Shown here piece after piece: positions 22,402 through 32,890 of a stretch of 64,000 nucleotides of DNA. The DNA comes from Ciona intestinalis (lineage: Eukaryota > Chordata > Ascidiacea > Phlebobranchia > Cionidae). Made by a program: the position numbers and the translations under genes. The notes under the pieces were generated by a model. That model was not told where the DNA came from. It did no database searches and was given only the letters and a program-made list of their open reading frames with translations. The first letter of the stretch is position 1. Each line of letters begins with the position of its first letter. The stretch is from positions 3,828,965-3,892,964 of the forward strand of contig NC_020177.2 in assembly GCF_000224145.3 (NCBI RefSeq). Reading direction: 5' to 3'.

Positions 22402-23711
22402 AAAACGATAACCCTACATTAACATCAGTATGTCGCTTCATAACCATTAACACAAAACGTTTTTTGTTTTTGTTTTTAACTATTATAAGTAATATATGCT
22501 CCATGAATTAGCTCCTGATGTAGCGCTAATATTGTTCAACGATTCTCGTTACATCATAACAAAACACACCAACAGCTGCTAAAATTGCACCGGCAAACAA
22601 ATAAGAATCCAACCAATGACGCACCAACGAGCGAGATAAATATAGTTATATTGTTGGTACACCATTAGTAGAGCTTAAAATAAATATAATATTTATGTAA
22701 TCTAATAAATGTAATATATGTACCCAATGTTCCACATTCTAAAATGCCAGTACAATATTAAAACCTACATTTCTCATAACAAAGCAATAATAACTGGATC
22801 AAACCCATCGATCTGCGGGAGTTCAAGCAAGTATTTGTCGAGTTGCGCGTTTTAATTATCCGACATCACTTTGACAGTCGTCCAGAAAAACCTCATCTTG
22901 CTGATAGCGTTCGTACAAACGCAAATTAGTCATTAGCTATAATTAAAAACGCTTTTGTGTGTGTGTGAACTTAAATGACCTAAAAATAACGACCCTGTAC
23001 CAGCGCCACTACTGCATTTTCTACAAATTTATACTTCATATCATAATCTTGTAGGTTGAATGTTAAATTGAAAATTCAACAATATATGGTAGAGTAAATG
23101 AGGTGCATTTTCAATTTGGTAGTAAATAGTTTGGGTATTTCTTGATTTTGCTAATATGCAAGTGTGTTTGTGTTCTGTGTTTTTCTAGGATTTTAGTCGC
23201 GTATATTTATACCTTCACAACGGTATGTACACAGTCACTGAATCAAATTGTTTTCCAGCGAGTTCTACCGCTGTAATTATCATCGAGCTTCCACGCCTTT
23301 CGTGCCGCCGGCCTGATTTTCAACGCTTTCCTTGCATAATAACAGCTTAGCAAGCGTTGTAGAAACTTCAGTGCGTTTGTTTTTGAGTTTTAAATGGTTT
23401 GATTTAACTCAAATAGTAGCAAGCCAGCATATCGCATGTATTAGAATAGCGTATTTTATTATCTTAATTGTTGCTTTTGTATTTTTATATTTGATTAAAG
23501 TCATGCTTTTAGCAACATTTCGAGTAAAGTGTAGCATATAGGAAAAGTTATAGGAGTGTAAGGAAACTTACTGAACCAAAGTACTTACTTTTTTATAGAT
23601 TTCGGCGGTAGAAATACTATTTTATTCTGTATAGTATAATACATATATTATAGGGTATGTTCACCTGTACATTTCTAATGGGCTATAAAATTTTTGCTTT
23701 CAAAATTGCTT

Positions 23712-23904
23712 TATAAGGGTACGGAAAGATGGGACACCTTTTGATTCTATTTTCTCGCCTTATTTGATAGTAAACAAAGAAAATTCAAAGAATTATAAAA
23801 TCATATCCTCGCGACTTCCATAGTCCGTTGTAAATTGTTTAAAATGCGACGGATAGCTGGATATTATACGCTAAAGGTGTCCCATCTTTTCCCACCCTTT
23901 TATA
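23712..23904. mobile_element. MITE copy 12
   Basis: The left end is AGGGTACGGAAAGATGGGAC and the right end is CCCATCTTTTCCCACCCTTT. The core is in reverse orientation. It lies just beyond the stop codon of the sulfotransferase gene, so it may form part of that gene's 3' UTR. Confidence 0.75.
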
Positions 23905-23950
23905 CATCTCTAATAACAAAAGTTAAGTGCTGGGAAAATTGTCTGTCGCT

Positions 23951-26482
23951 TTACCAGACATAAAACGCGTACAGTAGTACAGATATTGCTAAGGCGATGC
24001 ACGATAGAGAAATCTTAATTTCACGTTCAATTTTTAACACTGTTCCTTGTCCCTCTTGTTTCATTTTGTCGACTACTCCACTGTTCGCGTTTTTCCATGG
24101 AAATATTCCTTGAGGGATTTTGAGTCCCAAGAATTTACAAAGAGGTTCCCAGCCTTCTTTTACATTGAATATAAGTAGCTTGTCTTTTGGTGCATTCTGC
24201 CGGGTAAGATGGTGTTAATGTGTTACGAAATATTTATTATAGTAGGATGGGGGAAGACAGGAAACCTTTAAGTTATAATAGCCAAATAAACTGATCGTGT
24301 GTTGAACAATTAACAATATATGGAAGTCGTGAAGATACGGTTTTATAAATCTTTGCATGTGTTCTTTGTTTACTACCATATGCGACGAAAACAGAAAAGG
24401 CGTCCCATTTTCCCCACCCTCCTAAAAAGATATAAACTAAACTTTAGAATATTCGAAGCACTCAAAACAGTATGAAACCTGTAACCTATAAATAATTAAG
24501 GTGCTATGTTTGTTAGGCCCTACATGGGGCTTGTGCTAAAGTATTAGCCATACCCCCAAACTGTTAAAAGCAACTGTAAACTTGAATCGTATTTGTTAGT
24601 TAGACGAATGTTCTTATTTATTTATAAAATCCTACAATGCTGTTTTAGAAAATTGGTGGCATCTAGTTTCGATGTTTTAAGTCCCCGGAAATTATCGTCT
24701 AATAGACTAATGTATCTGTGTTTTCAGACTAGCACTTTAAACTCTATATAACTTTACTAAACCATAGCAGTAAAGAAATACCTATAAAAACAAGCTTAGT
24801 ATAGTATACTACCCCAATATACCTGCAAAACATAAGCGTTATGTCTCCTGTAAGCCATCTTCGATATTAACTCATTTAAATTCCTGCGGCCAAAGAAAAT
24901 GGAGCCGTCGTTCTTGACGCCAAATCCAAGCATTGCTAAAATAGACAAGTTGTAAATATATTAGGTTGGGGTAAGATGGTCCATGGTTTGTTCTTCTTTA
25001 TCTTTGGTAGTTAACAAAGAATAGTTTCCGAATAATTTATCCGTATCCTCGAGACTCTATAAGAGCGTTGTTAATTGTTCAATTATTACTTTGTACGATT
25101 TTGTTAAAAACGCGATTAGGAAATACAATATGTTATTATGCCCTATAAGAGTATATCTATCTAATTCCACAGTAATATACTATATCGTTTCGTTGTCATT
25201 TGTGACATTTAACTGTTGTATTGCTTTCCGCAAAAATCTCCTAATTCAGCACGATAAAGCTGGTTTAAATTTTAAATCCGTAAATTGATGTTATTAGCTC
25301 GTCGTTTAGATGACAACCTCAGTTTTAAAATCTTTATGGTATAGTAGGGAAAGTGGAACACCTTTTTGTTCCATTTTCTCGTCTCATTTAATAGTAAACA
25401 AGGAGAATTCATCAGGATATTTGGGTATTATGTGCTAATGGTGTCCCATCTACCCCCACAGTACTATATAATCGTTATAACCAGGTCTATTTAGAACGTT
25501 AATATACAAATAGAAATTATTCTATACGGGGCTTGGTTTTATAGGTGAGTCCCAGTTAGCCTTTAAAACGATAGCAAATAACTCTTTGGTGGTTATGAAT
25601 ATGTAACTTTACGTCATCTCGGTGGTTCTTATATATTCATTACTATATACGAAGCTCGTGTGATAAAGTTTTAAAAGCGTTGGCAATTATTATATCGTGT
25701 TCTATCAATACCCTATATAAGCCTAAGGTAAAGTAGATCCTATATACCCTACTCAACTTTCCACGCAAATTGAATTTAAATTTTACTTGCCTACTGTCTC
25801 GCCGTAGGAGAAAATCCTTCTAGCAGTTGGCGAAAACATTCTAGTGAATGAGTATACAGGGTTGTCCAGTTGCTTCGCCTGTTTCAGGGCACTGTTCCAC
25901 CAAACATCCTCATTGTCTCGGATTGTTAGTATGATCTTAACATGAAAAAAGAAACTGTTTTATTAGGATGTTAAATACCTCACCAAAGTGGTGAACATTT
26001 GAGTGCATAAATACTGTGAGTCTTGAATTAGTAGACCTAGCACTGTAGGGTAAGATGGGATACTGTTAGCACCCAAATACTACACAGCAATTAACAACGC
26101 TCTTTTAGATTCGCCGGTCCACTGTCATATAATTCTGTAAATATTCTTTGTTTACCACCTATTGAGTGTATTAAGTTTCCCGGGCAAATGAAGATAAATA
26201 AGTGACGTTATGATTAAATGAAACCTTTACCTTTGAATCAGGAAACGCTTTCAAAATCTCCTCCCATAAAAACGCGGACGGTAGATCTGTTACCGCGTCC
26301 ACAGTTTCGTACATGGACCGAAAGTCTTCAGTGGAACCGCCTACGCTTGCTATTTTTAACCACTCGTCGTGGCAGAACTCGTAGTTTTCCATGAAGTCCT
26401 AAACATTGTATCCCAGTAGCCGCAGAGCGTGCGCCATGGACTTGGTCCCGGTCTTAGGCATGCCTGCCACTATAATTTTCAT
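23951..26482 (-). CDS. PAPS-type sulfotransferase with C-terminal anchor, 4 exons, in-frame TAG
   Basis: Exons are 26482-26231, 25935-25791, 24935-24823 and 24196-23951, phases joining to 252 codons. Exon 1 opens MKIIVAGMPKTGTKS, a 5'-phosphosulfate-binding P-loop for PAPS. Further family marks are KIILTIRDNED (3'-phosphate-binding region), a WWNS motif, and KLLIFNVKEGWEPLCKFLG followed by IPQGIFPWKN. The last about 20 residues (SCIALAISVLLYAFYVW) form a membrane anchor. This matches the invertebrate sulfotransferase group often labelled Sulfotransfer_4; the acceptor substrate is unknown. Codon 28 is TAG (genomic 26399-26401) where relatives usually have an aromatic residue (GYNV-stop-DFMENYE). 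An ATG follows at codon 31, but restarting there would lose the P-loop. Intron 2 uses a GC donor (AG/GCAAGT). The rest of the frame is clean, so this is either a sequencing error, a null allele or a very young pseudogene. Three MITEs lie in introns 1 and 2 and another in intron 3. Confidence 0.85.
24239..24425. mobile_element. MITE copy 13
   Basis: The left end is AGTAGGATGGGGGAAGACAG and the right end is CGTCCCATTTTCCCCACCCT. It lies in intron 3 of the sulfotransferase gene, about 40 bp from exon 4. Confidence 0.8.
24959..25085. mobile_element. MITE copy 14, right end missing
   Basis: The left end is ATTAGGTTGGGGTAAGATGG, followed by the reverse-oriented core GGTAGTTAACAAAGAATA and GTTGTTAATTGTTCAA. 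It lies in intron 2 of the sulfotransferase gene, about 24 bp from exon 3. Confidence 0.65.
25339..25470. mobile_element. MITE copy 15, internally deleted
   Basis: The left end is ATAGTAGGGAAAGTGGAACA and the right end is TCTACCCCCACAGTACTATA. It lies in the same intron as copy 14 and is about 60 bp shorter than a full element. Confidence 0.75.
26043..26165. mobile_element. MITE copy 16, right end missing
   Basis: The left end is CTGTAGGGTAAGATGGGATA and the core ATTCTTTGTTTACCACC follows; the right terminal repeat was not found. It lies in intron 1 of the sulfotransferase gene. Confidence 0.65.
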
Positions 26483-26842
26483 TTCTCTTGCCCTGCGGTC
26501 AGTTAAAAAGACACTTAGGCACCTTACTATGCTTCGCCTGCCAACGACAAACCATTTTGCGATACAGTTCAGTTAAGTCAGGTGTGACGCCCGCTTCTAC
26601 CTACTTTACGTAAGGGAATTACTCTTTCTACTTCCCAAGCTGCACAAAAACAACATGCTGTGTTGCTGCTAAAAACGAATTATTTGGTAACTTCGGGAAC
26701 GATATAACCGCTATGAGAATACATCTATTATTTTTAACTTTTGGCTGTACTTTTTCAAAGAACTGTGTAGGCCATTTGCTGCGTTTTCACAATTACAACC
26801 CTTTACTTCGAACAGCACATCGCACGGCACGCGATGCGTGGT

Positions 26843-27100
26843 TTATCTGCCACTTAATAATGTATTGAGCAAACGCGGTATGTAATAAATAGCACCAGGA
26901 TTTACTGCGAACATTTTATCGCATTTAACCTCAAACTCCAACTCATTCTTCTCCAAGCAAAACAAGACCGTGAAGTATTTAAATGTCCTTAAAATCTTAA
27001 CTACTGCGACCGATGTAAAACTTTCTCCGTACATGCCGCTATACTCACAGCAATCTGTTGGCGTCTGTACGCTAACTGCATAAATATGTAAATGGACCAT
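26843..27100 (-). CDS. Unassigned 85-codon frame
   Basis: An ATG-started open frame with mixed composition (GESFTSVAVVKILRTF, KNELEFEVKCDKMF, YYIPRLLNTLLSGR) and no low-complexity bias. No domain was recognised. It may be a final exon of an unrecognised minus-strand gene, or chance. An acceptor-like ATGCAG lies near its start. Confidence 0.2.
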   Translation of the reverse strand: MVHLHIYAVSVQTPTDCCEYSGMYGESFTSVAVVKILRTFKYFTVLFCLEKNELEFEVKCDKMFAVNPGAIYYIPRLLNTLLSGR

Positions 27101-27838
27101 CGCCGTAACTGCAGTAATATACGTCTATAGATGGTTCTTCTTCGCGTACACTAACATCGTTGGCAAAGTATGTATAACTACTTATGTAGAACCACGACGA
27201 CAGAGTGTTTTCTACGTATATGCCGCCCTTACTTTTTCTAGGTATGTAGGTTCAGCATTTCGTCTTTTTCCACGTATATGTTAATTCATGCGAGACTTGG
27301 CGCTTAAGTCTACGGTACCTGATATTTTTTATGTGTGATTAAATAAAACAATTTGCCAATGTGTTTAAACTTTTGGGCTGCAGTGTATTACGAACAGTCG
27401 ATACTAGGGCAGCTACAATGTTTGATACTCTTAACTCTTCGATCTTTCAGTTGTTTTTATTAGTGGCAAGTTTATCAACTGTCGATTTGGTTAAAATGTT
27501 ATTATTTATAAATTAAAAAGTTACAAAAGAAGTTGGGAACTAAATCTAAAGTAAATTTGAAATTTACCATTTTATTTCTTGCAGTTCGGAATTCGCTAAG
27601 TTTACTGAGCTCTCTTGCTCCCTTTACCGGTTTTAGTTTAACCAGCATGTAGCAATTCAACAGAAAATAAAATTGTTGGTTAGTCTATACTAATTGCACG
27701 AAGATAACGGGCTAACAGCTAAAAGTTGGAATAAAAATGTGTCTCATCTTTTCCTATCACAATATATTGTAAGATGTCATAGTTTTTTTTGTGGTGTAGT
27801 GGGCCGTTGCTCATTATTTTATGTGACAGAAATGATAC

Positions 27839-27848
<10 letters not shown>

Positions 27849-27891
<43 letters not shown>

Positions 27892-27904
27892 TGTGTGTAT
27901 GTGT
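27849..27904 (+). repeat. GT microsatellite
   Basis: An AT-dinucleotide start runs into about 25 GT units with a few interruptions near the end (GAGTGT, GTATGT). The apparent reading frame across it (alternating Cys and Val) is an artefact of the repeat. Confidence 0.95.
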
Positions 27905-28406
27905 GTTTTGCTGGTTTGTTTAAGTGAGTCGTGATTGCGTTGTATTTTAGTTGTTAAATATCGTTCTGTAGTTCGCTTCGTCGGACTCTACATACTTAAA
28001 TGCCACAGGTGGAATATACTGTTAGTAGGCAACGCCAATGTTTTATTCTATTTGCTCTTTAAATCGTCGCAACCTTTCCAGCTCTGTTTAGGCCTACCAT
28101 GACCTACTTGTTTTAGTAGCATTTGCGACAATACTGCATCCGCAGTTGATCTATGAACCTTAAGATTCGGGCACTGGTATATAAATAGCCTATAGAAATG
28201 AAATGTCGTCGTTTTCCTTCGTCTTGTAGTTTAAGCAACGAACGGGCTTTAATGTCTTAGCATTTTATTAGCTATGATTGTTTAGTTTAGCCGACTTTGC
28301 AATTCCTTATATGTGCCGAAGTCAATTAACCCAAGCATAATGCTAAAATTGTGCAAAAATATTCTCATGTCGCCTATGCGTCTGAAACGGGATTGTTTGT
28401 CTGATT

Positions 28407-28660
28407 TCAGCAGCAATTTACAAGCAGTTTACCGGAAGCCCTCAATGTGAAACAGAGATTGTGTAAGTTCGCTGGACTTTGTTCAATGACTTTTAGTAAC
28501 CCCTCCACGTGACCCGACCGGCAGGCGACGTAAATATTGAAACAAGGTATCGCAACACTGTTTGCTGCATTTTGTAATAACTTGGCAAACAAATCGAACT
28601 GCAGATTATAATGTACGTGGCATATGTCGTCGCTGTCTTGAATTATCGAGTTTATTTAAT
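28407..28660 (-). CDS. Unassigned frame with ankyrin-like flavour
   Basis: An open frame of about 80 codons without an early ATG, preceded by a possible acceptor (TTCAAG). It reads FDLFAKLLQNAANS, then VACRSGHVEGLLKVIEQSP, which faintly recalls an ankyrin-repeat helix pair. It ends in a TGA at 28407-28409. It lies just downstream, on the same strand, of the 101-codon frame at 28652-28957 but in another frame, so an intron would be needed. No function is assigned. Confidence 0.22.
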
Positions 28661-28957
28661 TCCTAACAACACGTTGACTATAACCACGCATGCATTGACC
28701 CGTCTCGGTTGACAAATTGCGCAGTACTCCGCTGGGCCCTGGGCCTCGTATAAATTATTAACACTCGGTAATTTTACAGTCGTACGTAGAGACTTTGAAC
28801 TGTCTAGCTGTACATGGTTCATGTAAGAGCAGTTTGACGCATAACCATGAAGGAAACCACAGTTGTGTAGGGTCAATATAGTAGAGCTGCTAAGTACATC
28901 AGTAATAGTGTTGAAAAGTGGACTGTCGTTTCGTCGGGGAAGTTTGCGTGTGGCCAT
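28652..28957 (-). CDS. Unassigned 101-codon frame
   Basis: An ATG-started frame of 101 codons in a locally GC-richer patch (MATRKLPRRNDSPLF at the start, CAICQPRR near the end). No signal peptide, membrane segment or known domain was recognised. It could be the first exon of a small gene with the frames at 28407 and 26843, but no phase-matched junction could be settled. Confidence 0.22.
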   Translation of the reverse strand: MATRKLPRRNDSPLFNTITDVLSSSTILTLHNCGFLHGYASNCSYMNHVQLDSSKSLRTTVKLPSVNNLYEAQGPAEYCAICQPRRVNACVVIVNVLLGIK

Positions 28958-31900
28958 GATTAGGATGTTTTCATTTGTGTGAAAGGTTCCTGAAGTTGTA
29001 ACGTTTAATTTAAAGTTGGATAACGAGTAAGAGAATTGCTAACTGACGACAAATAGTGCCGTACTATGTTTGTGGGTCTTTAACGCAAGTTTTTATTCAG
29101 TAGTATAGGACTCGTGAGAAAGCATTAACTGTAGTGGTCCGTGTACGGCTGAGTGAATGCATTAGCAGACATAATTATGCTGATGATCGCTGGACAGCTG
29201 TCGATAATTATTGTTTGTTACTGCGTGTTGTTGAATGGATTGTTCTGCGCATTTTACTAACGATTTTCAACGAAAAAACGGCGTCCTTTGTATGCAATTC
29301 AATTGCGTTTTTCGTAATATAATAACTTCCGGCTTACTGCCGTCGTTCAAATTAATTTTCTTAATATCAGTGCAATACCGACGAGCCAAAGACACGTTAT
29401 TCTGCCAAACCGAAAAGCGATAAGCATTTGAAATTCGCAGGTGCAGAAATCAAGTAACTCAATAGAATGCACCTCTGTGCAGCAGTGCAGAAAAGTCGTG
29501 TCTGTTCTAGGTGCAAGTAATATCAATTGCAGATGCATTGTTGTTGTGCAGTTAAAGCTAGAATAGCTAATGCCTCTTACTTACAGTCAGTTCCTAATTA
29601 AAGGCGGTAAGTAATGCAGTCACCATCTGCATTATAACCAGCGTGTTGGTCGCAGAAATTTCAAACTTAATCGATAACGGCATTGCCCGTAGGCCTGTTC
29701 CATTTTCTTTAAGGTTCGGAATCACTGGTTTGTTTATAAACACAGCGTAAATTCGGTCAGTCAAGAAAGTGGGCGTTGTCTGGCAGTTACTGCGTTAGAG
29801 GCGACTAACCGAAACAGAAAAGTTACGTTACGTCCCTGTAACGTAAAACAAGGTTTATGGATTTGGACTATCCCTGTCACGGAGTACGAGGTGTTTATGG
29901 CTTTGTTCATAGCGAACGCATTATTAACTTTCAGATTCATGTGTATAATATTTTAAATATTGAGCTATTTAAAGTACGTCACTAATAAGAAGATTCCGCG
30001 TGCAATTCACGCAAAGCATGGACGAGGTTTATGGCCGCCATGCATGACGACGTGGAATTCTTTTTCTTTGTTACGCTGCTGTGACGCTCCTTTTGCCAGG
30101 CTCTCCCGCTGTGGCCGCCAGCGTCTCTTTGTAACAGCTTTCATTGGCTGGCACCCTAGGGGCTCGAAGTTCGATCTAAAACGTGAATGAACAGCGAAAT
30201 AGATAATGGACTGGTGCTATTGTAATTAAGTAGTGAGAGCTTGCTTTACAGTTTTAAAGAAATTCTTTCACGGAATGCTGTAAAGTAATTTGTACACACG
30301 TTTTTCTTTTGTGGTTGAAACACTTAGCTTTTAAGGTGTGCAAGTTTTTTATTCCAGTGGTAGTATTATCAGAGAGCGGTACAGCATGTCAAAGAGTAGT
30401 TACATTAATACATTGTTTATGTTTGTTTGTATGTAAGAACACATGCAGTTCAACATGACATTCAACTGATGCAGCGTTAGTGTGTATCAGTGTATGTATG
30501 CAGCAAATTCGATGGGAGGCAGTAGTTGGAATCGTGTATTAGTATTGGTAGCCCGGTACTAAGAATCTCGCGCTGTCAGTTCAAATTGTTCGCAGTTATG
30601 ATGTACGAAGGTATTCGATTGGTCAGCTTATGCACTGTAAGTAAATGGTATGACTTGTACAGTAATGGCATGTTGGAAATCTTTGCAGTTACTATTCAGT
30701 GCGTTGATCCAGGAAACGCCGTCTCCGATACGCAAATTGGGTGACATGTAGCTTCCTCGGCGTTCTATTGATTTTCATTGCGTTTCGTTTGGTAGATTTG
30801 AATGTGGTATGGACGTATACAGATGGTATGTTCCAGTCTGGCTGGGTAACTCCAAAGCCGCCTGCTAAATATAAAGATCTTGACGATCAACGCAACGCAT
30901 CGTAAAACCATATCTATAGTTTGTCATTTATATAGATTATCGCAGTTGTTGTGACGTTGTCCGTAAACATACTAAGCGAGCAACACTTCAGTGTTAGTTC
31001 GAATAGAACGACTAAGTGGCTCTCCAGATTCTCCAAGCTGTGTTGGTATGGTAGCTCTGTGCTGTATCAACAGTTTAACTTTTTTAACGATTTCCTGAGG
31101 ACAAGTTTTGTCGGGACTGCATGGCATTTGTGTCCACGGAAGTAATAGTTCAGTTGCGTTTTGTTGTAAGGGCACAAAGCCTGTTTAATAAGAAGTATCG
31201 TTTCCGGGTTTGAAGTGAACGCGAAAGGCCAGCTACGAAGAAGTTTCGCGAGAATAGTTAAGACCAGAGTTTTTAGTTAAGACTAATAAATTAGGTATAA
31301 TCGGTGTATATGTGAATTGGAAGATTGTCATTGGTAATTTTATCAACGCTGTTAGTATCTTGATGGTAAACGATTAATTAAAGGGTTAGGGAGTTCATTC
31401 TGTGTTTGGATTTTAATGTCCAAACCGAACACATTACACACTCAAAATGAATGAAGCTAATGTATAAACTGTAGCGATATTAAGCTTGTTTTATGACCTA
31501 ACGGCGTCTTTCCCGTTGACTCCTTATTTACATGTTGGAAAAAACTGGCAAACAACCTTTGTCTGGAAACCACAAACGTATCAAATCGCGAGACTAGAAC
31601 ATACATGCCTATTTTCGGACGTTGCTCAATTAGTGATTACGCGAGTATTTGCTTACGCAGCAGTTTACGAACATGTTGTAATTGCAAGGTAGTTTAAATA
31701 TCGTTGCAAAACGTGACGACAACTTGTTCTCAGGTATGACGAGGTAAACGTTTCTTCTGGTTTATAATTTGCGCATAGGCAGTTTCGTGCCCTGTATATT
31801 TAAATTGTTTACAATAGGGGACACGGTGGCGGGAAGCACAAACTGTATTCGTAACCAAATACAGGCCTCGTTTTTACATTGCGTATGAGGGAACCTCTCG

Positions 31901-32890
31901 GATGTATTCAAGAATTCAAACTGTGATACAAATCGTATTTTGTAGATCGTTTCTTTTAAAGGACACACCAGTATGAGTTGCATAAAACAGCAAGAAATTC
32001 CGTTGTCTTGTTGTGTACTTAATTTTACAGTTTTAATTCTAAACTAGCGAAATTCACACATTTTATCGTGTTATGTTCTGCTTGGAAGAAATATCGCTCA
32101 TTCATCAGTTTTATAAGAAGTGTTACATTTACATTTTAGTGGTTTAGTTAGATTAATCCTGTCGGACGCTGTTACTACTTCACTGAAGATTTGGTGTTAA
32201 GAAGAGATCTTCCAGGCGTCGTCTACAGCGTGCCGTATAAATACAAAATATTGAACTGTTTTAAGAAAAAAAAGAGTAGGTAATTCAAAGAGCTACATTA
32301 AGTTTAATTGGACTACATTGTCGAATGAGTATTACATATAAATAATGTTTTTTTACTTAGTTTTGTCTACATTTAAACTGGACACCGGTTGTTGCAATAA
32401 ATGTACAGTTTTATAAATCTGGTGTTCTTTAAGTTTAAGGAGATTTAAATAGGAGAATTATGTGCTACTGCTATCAACATATTTTTGTATGTCTATATTA
32501 CTTTTGTATTTCTCTTATGAAGTATGAATAAATGTAATCAAAGATTATATGTTTATACAGTAATGGGTTTTGCAGAACCATCACTTTCACAGCTGGTGTG
32601 CTATAAAATCTCTTGTAATCCTTCTTAGGATTAATTCCACTACAATGAGCAAGACATTTCATTTTATCCCTGGTCTAATGTTATACAATTCCAGACCATA
32701 CCCTTATATTCAATTTTTCATATCTGTAAAAAAGTAGGTTTTACCCTTTGTGTACAAAGGTTTGGGTTCTTGAAAAAGATTTGTGTTCCCAATTAAAAAA
32801 AAAAAACACTGGTGTGATAATAGTCAAAGAAAAGTAAGCCTGTATTGGACTGCACAGTATAAGCTTCAAATAACCTTTGCTTTATTTAGA

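Larger units (their letters stand above)
21766..23950. other. Intergenic stretch between two minus-strand genes
   Basis: It holds the FSTL promoter side (from 21766 upward), two MITE copies (22210 and 23712) and AT-rich sequence. A pair of overlapping frames on both strands near 21912-22171 shows no domain and no splice partner. No gene is claimed here. Confidence 0.6.
26483..32890. other. 6.4-kb stretch without a recognised gene
   Basis: It lies between the 5' end of the sulfotransferase and the first coding exon of the SAM-domain synthase, so it should hold both promoters and possibly non-coding first exons. Visible items are a GT microsatellite (27849-27904) and three minus-strand frames with protein-like composition (listed separately). 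Base composition is less AT-rich near 28.4-29.0 kb. No MITE copy was found here, in contrast to the 26 kb to the left. Confidence 0.5.

Noticed and set aside
27694-27927. Plus-strand frame rich in Cys-Val repeats
   Set aside because: It is only the translation of the GT microsatellite.
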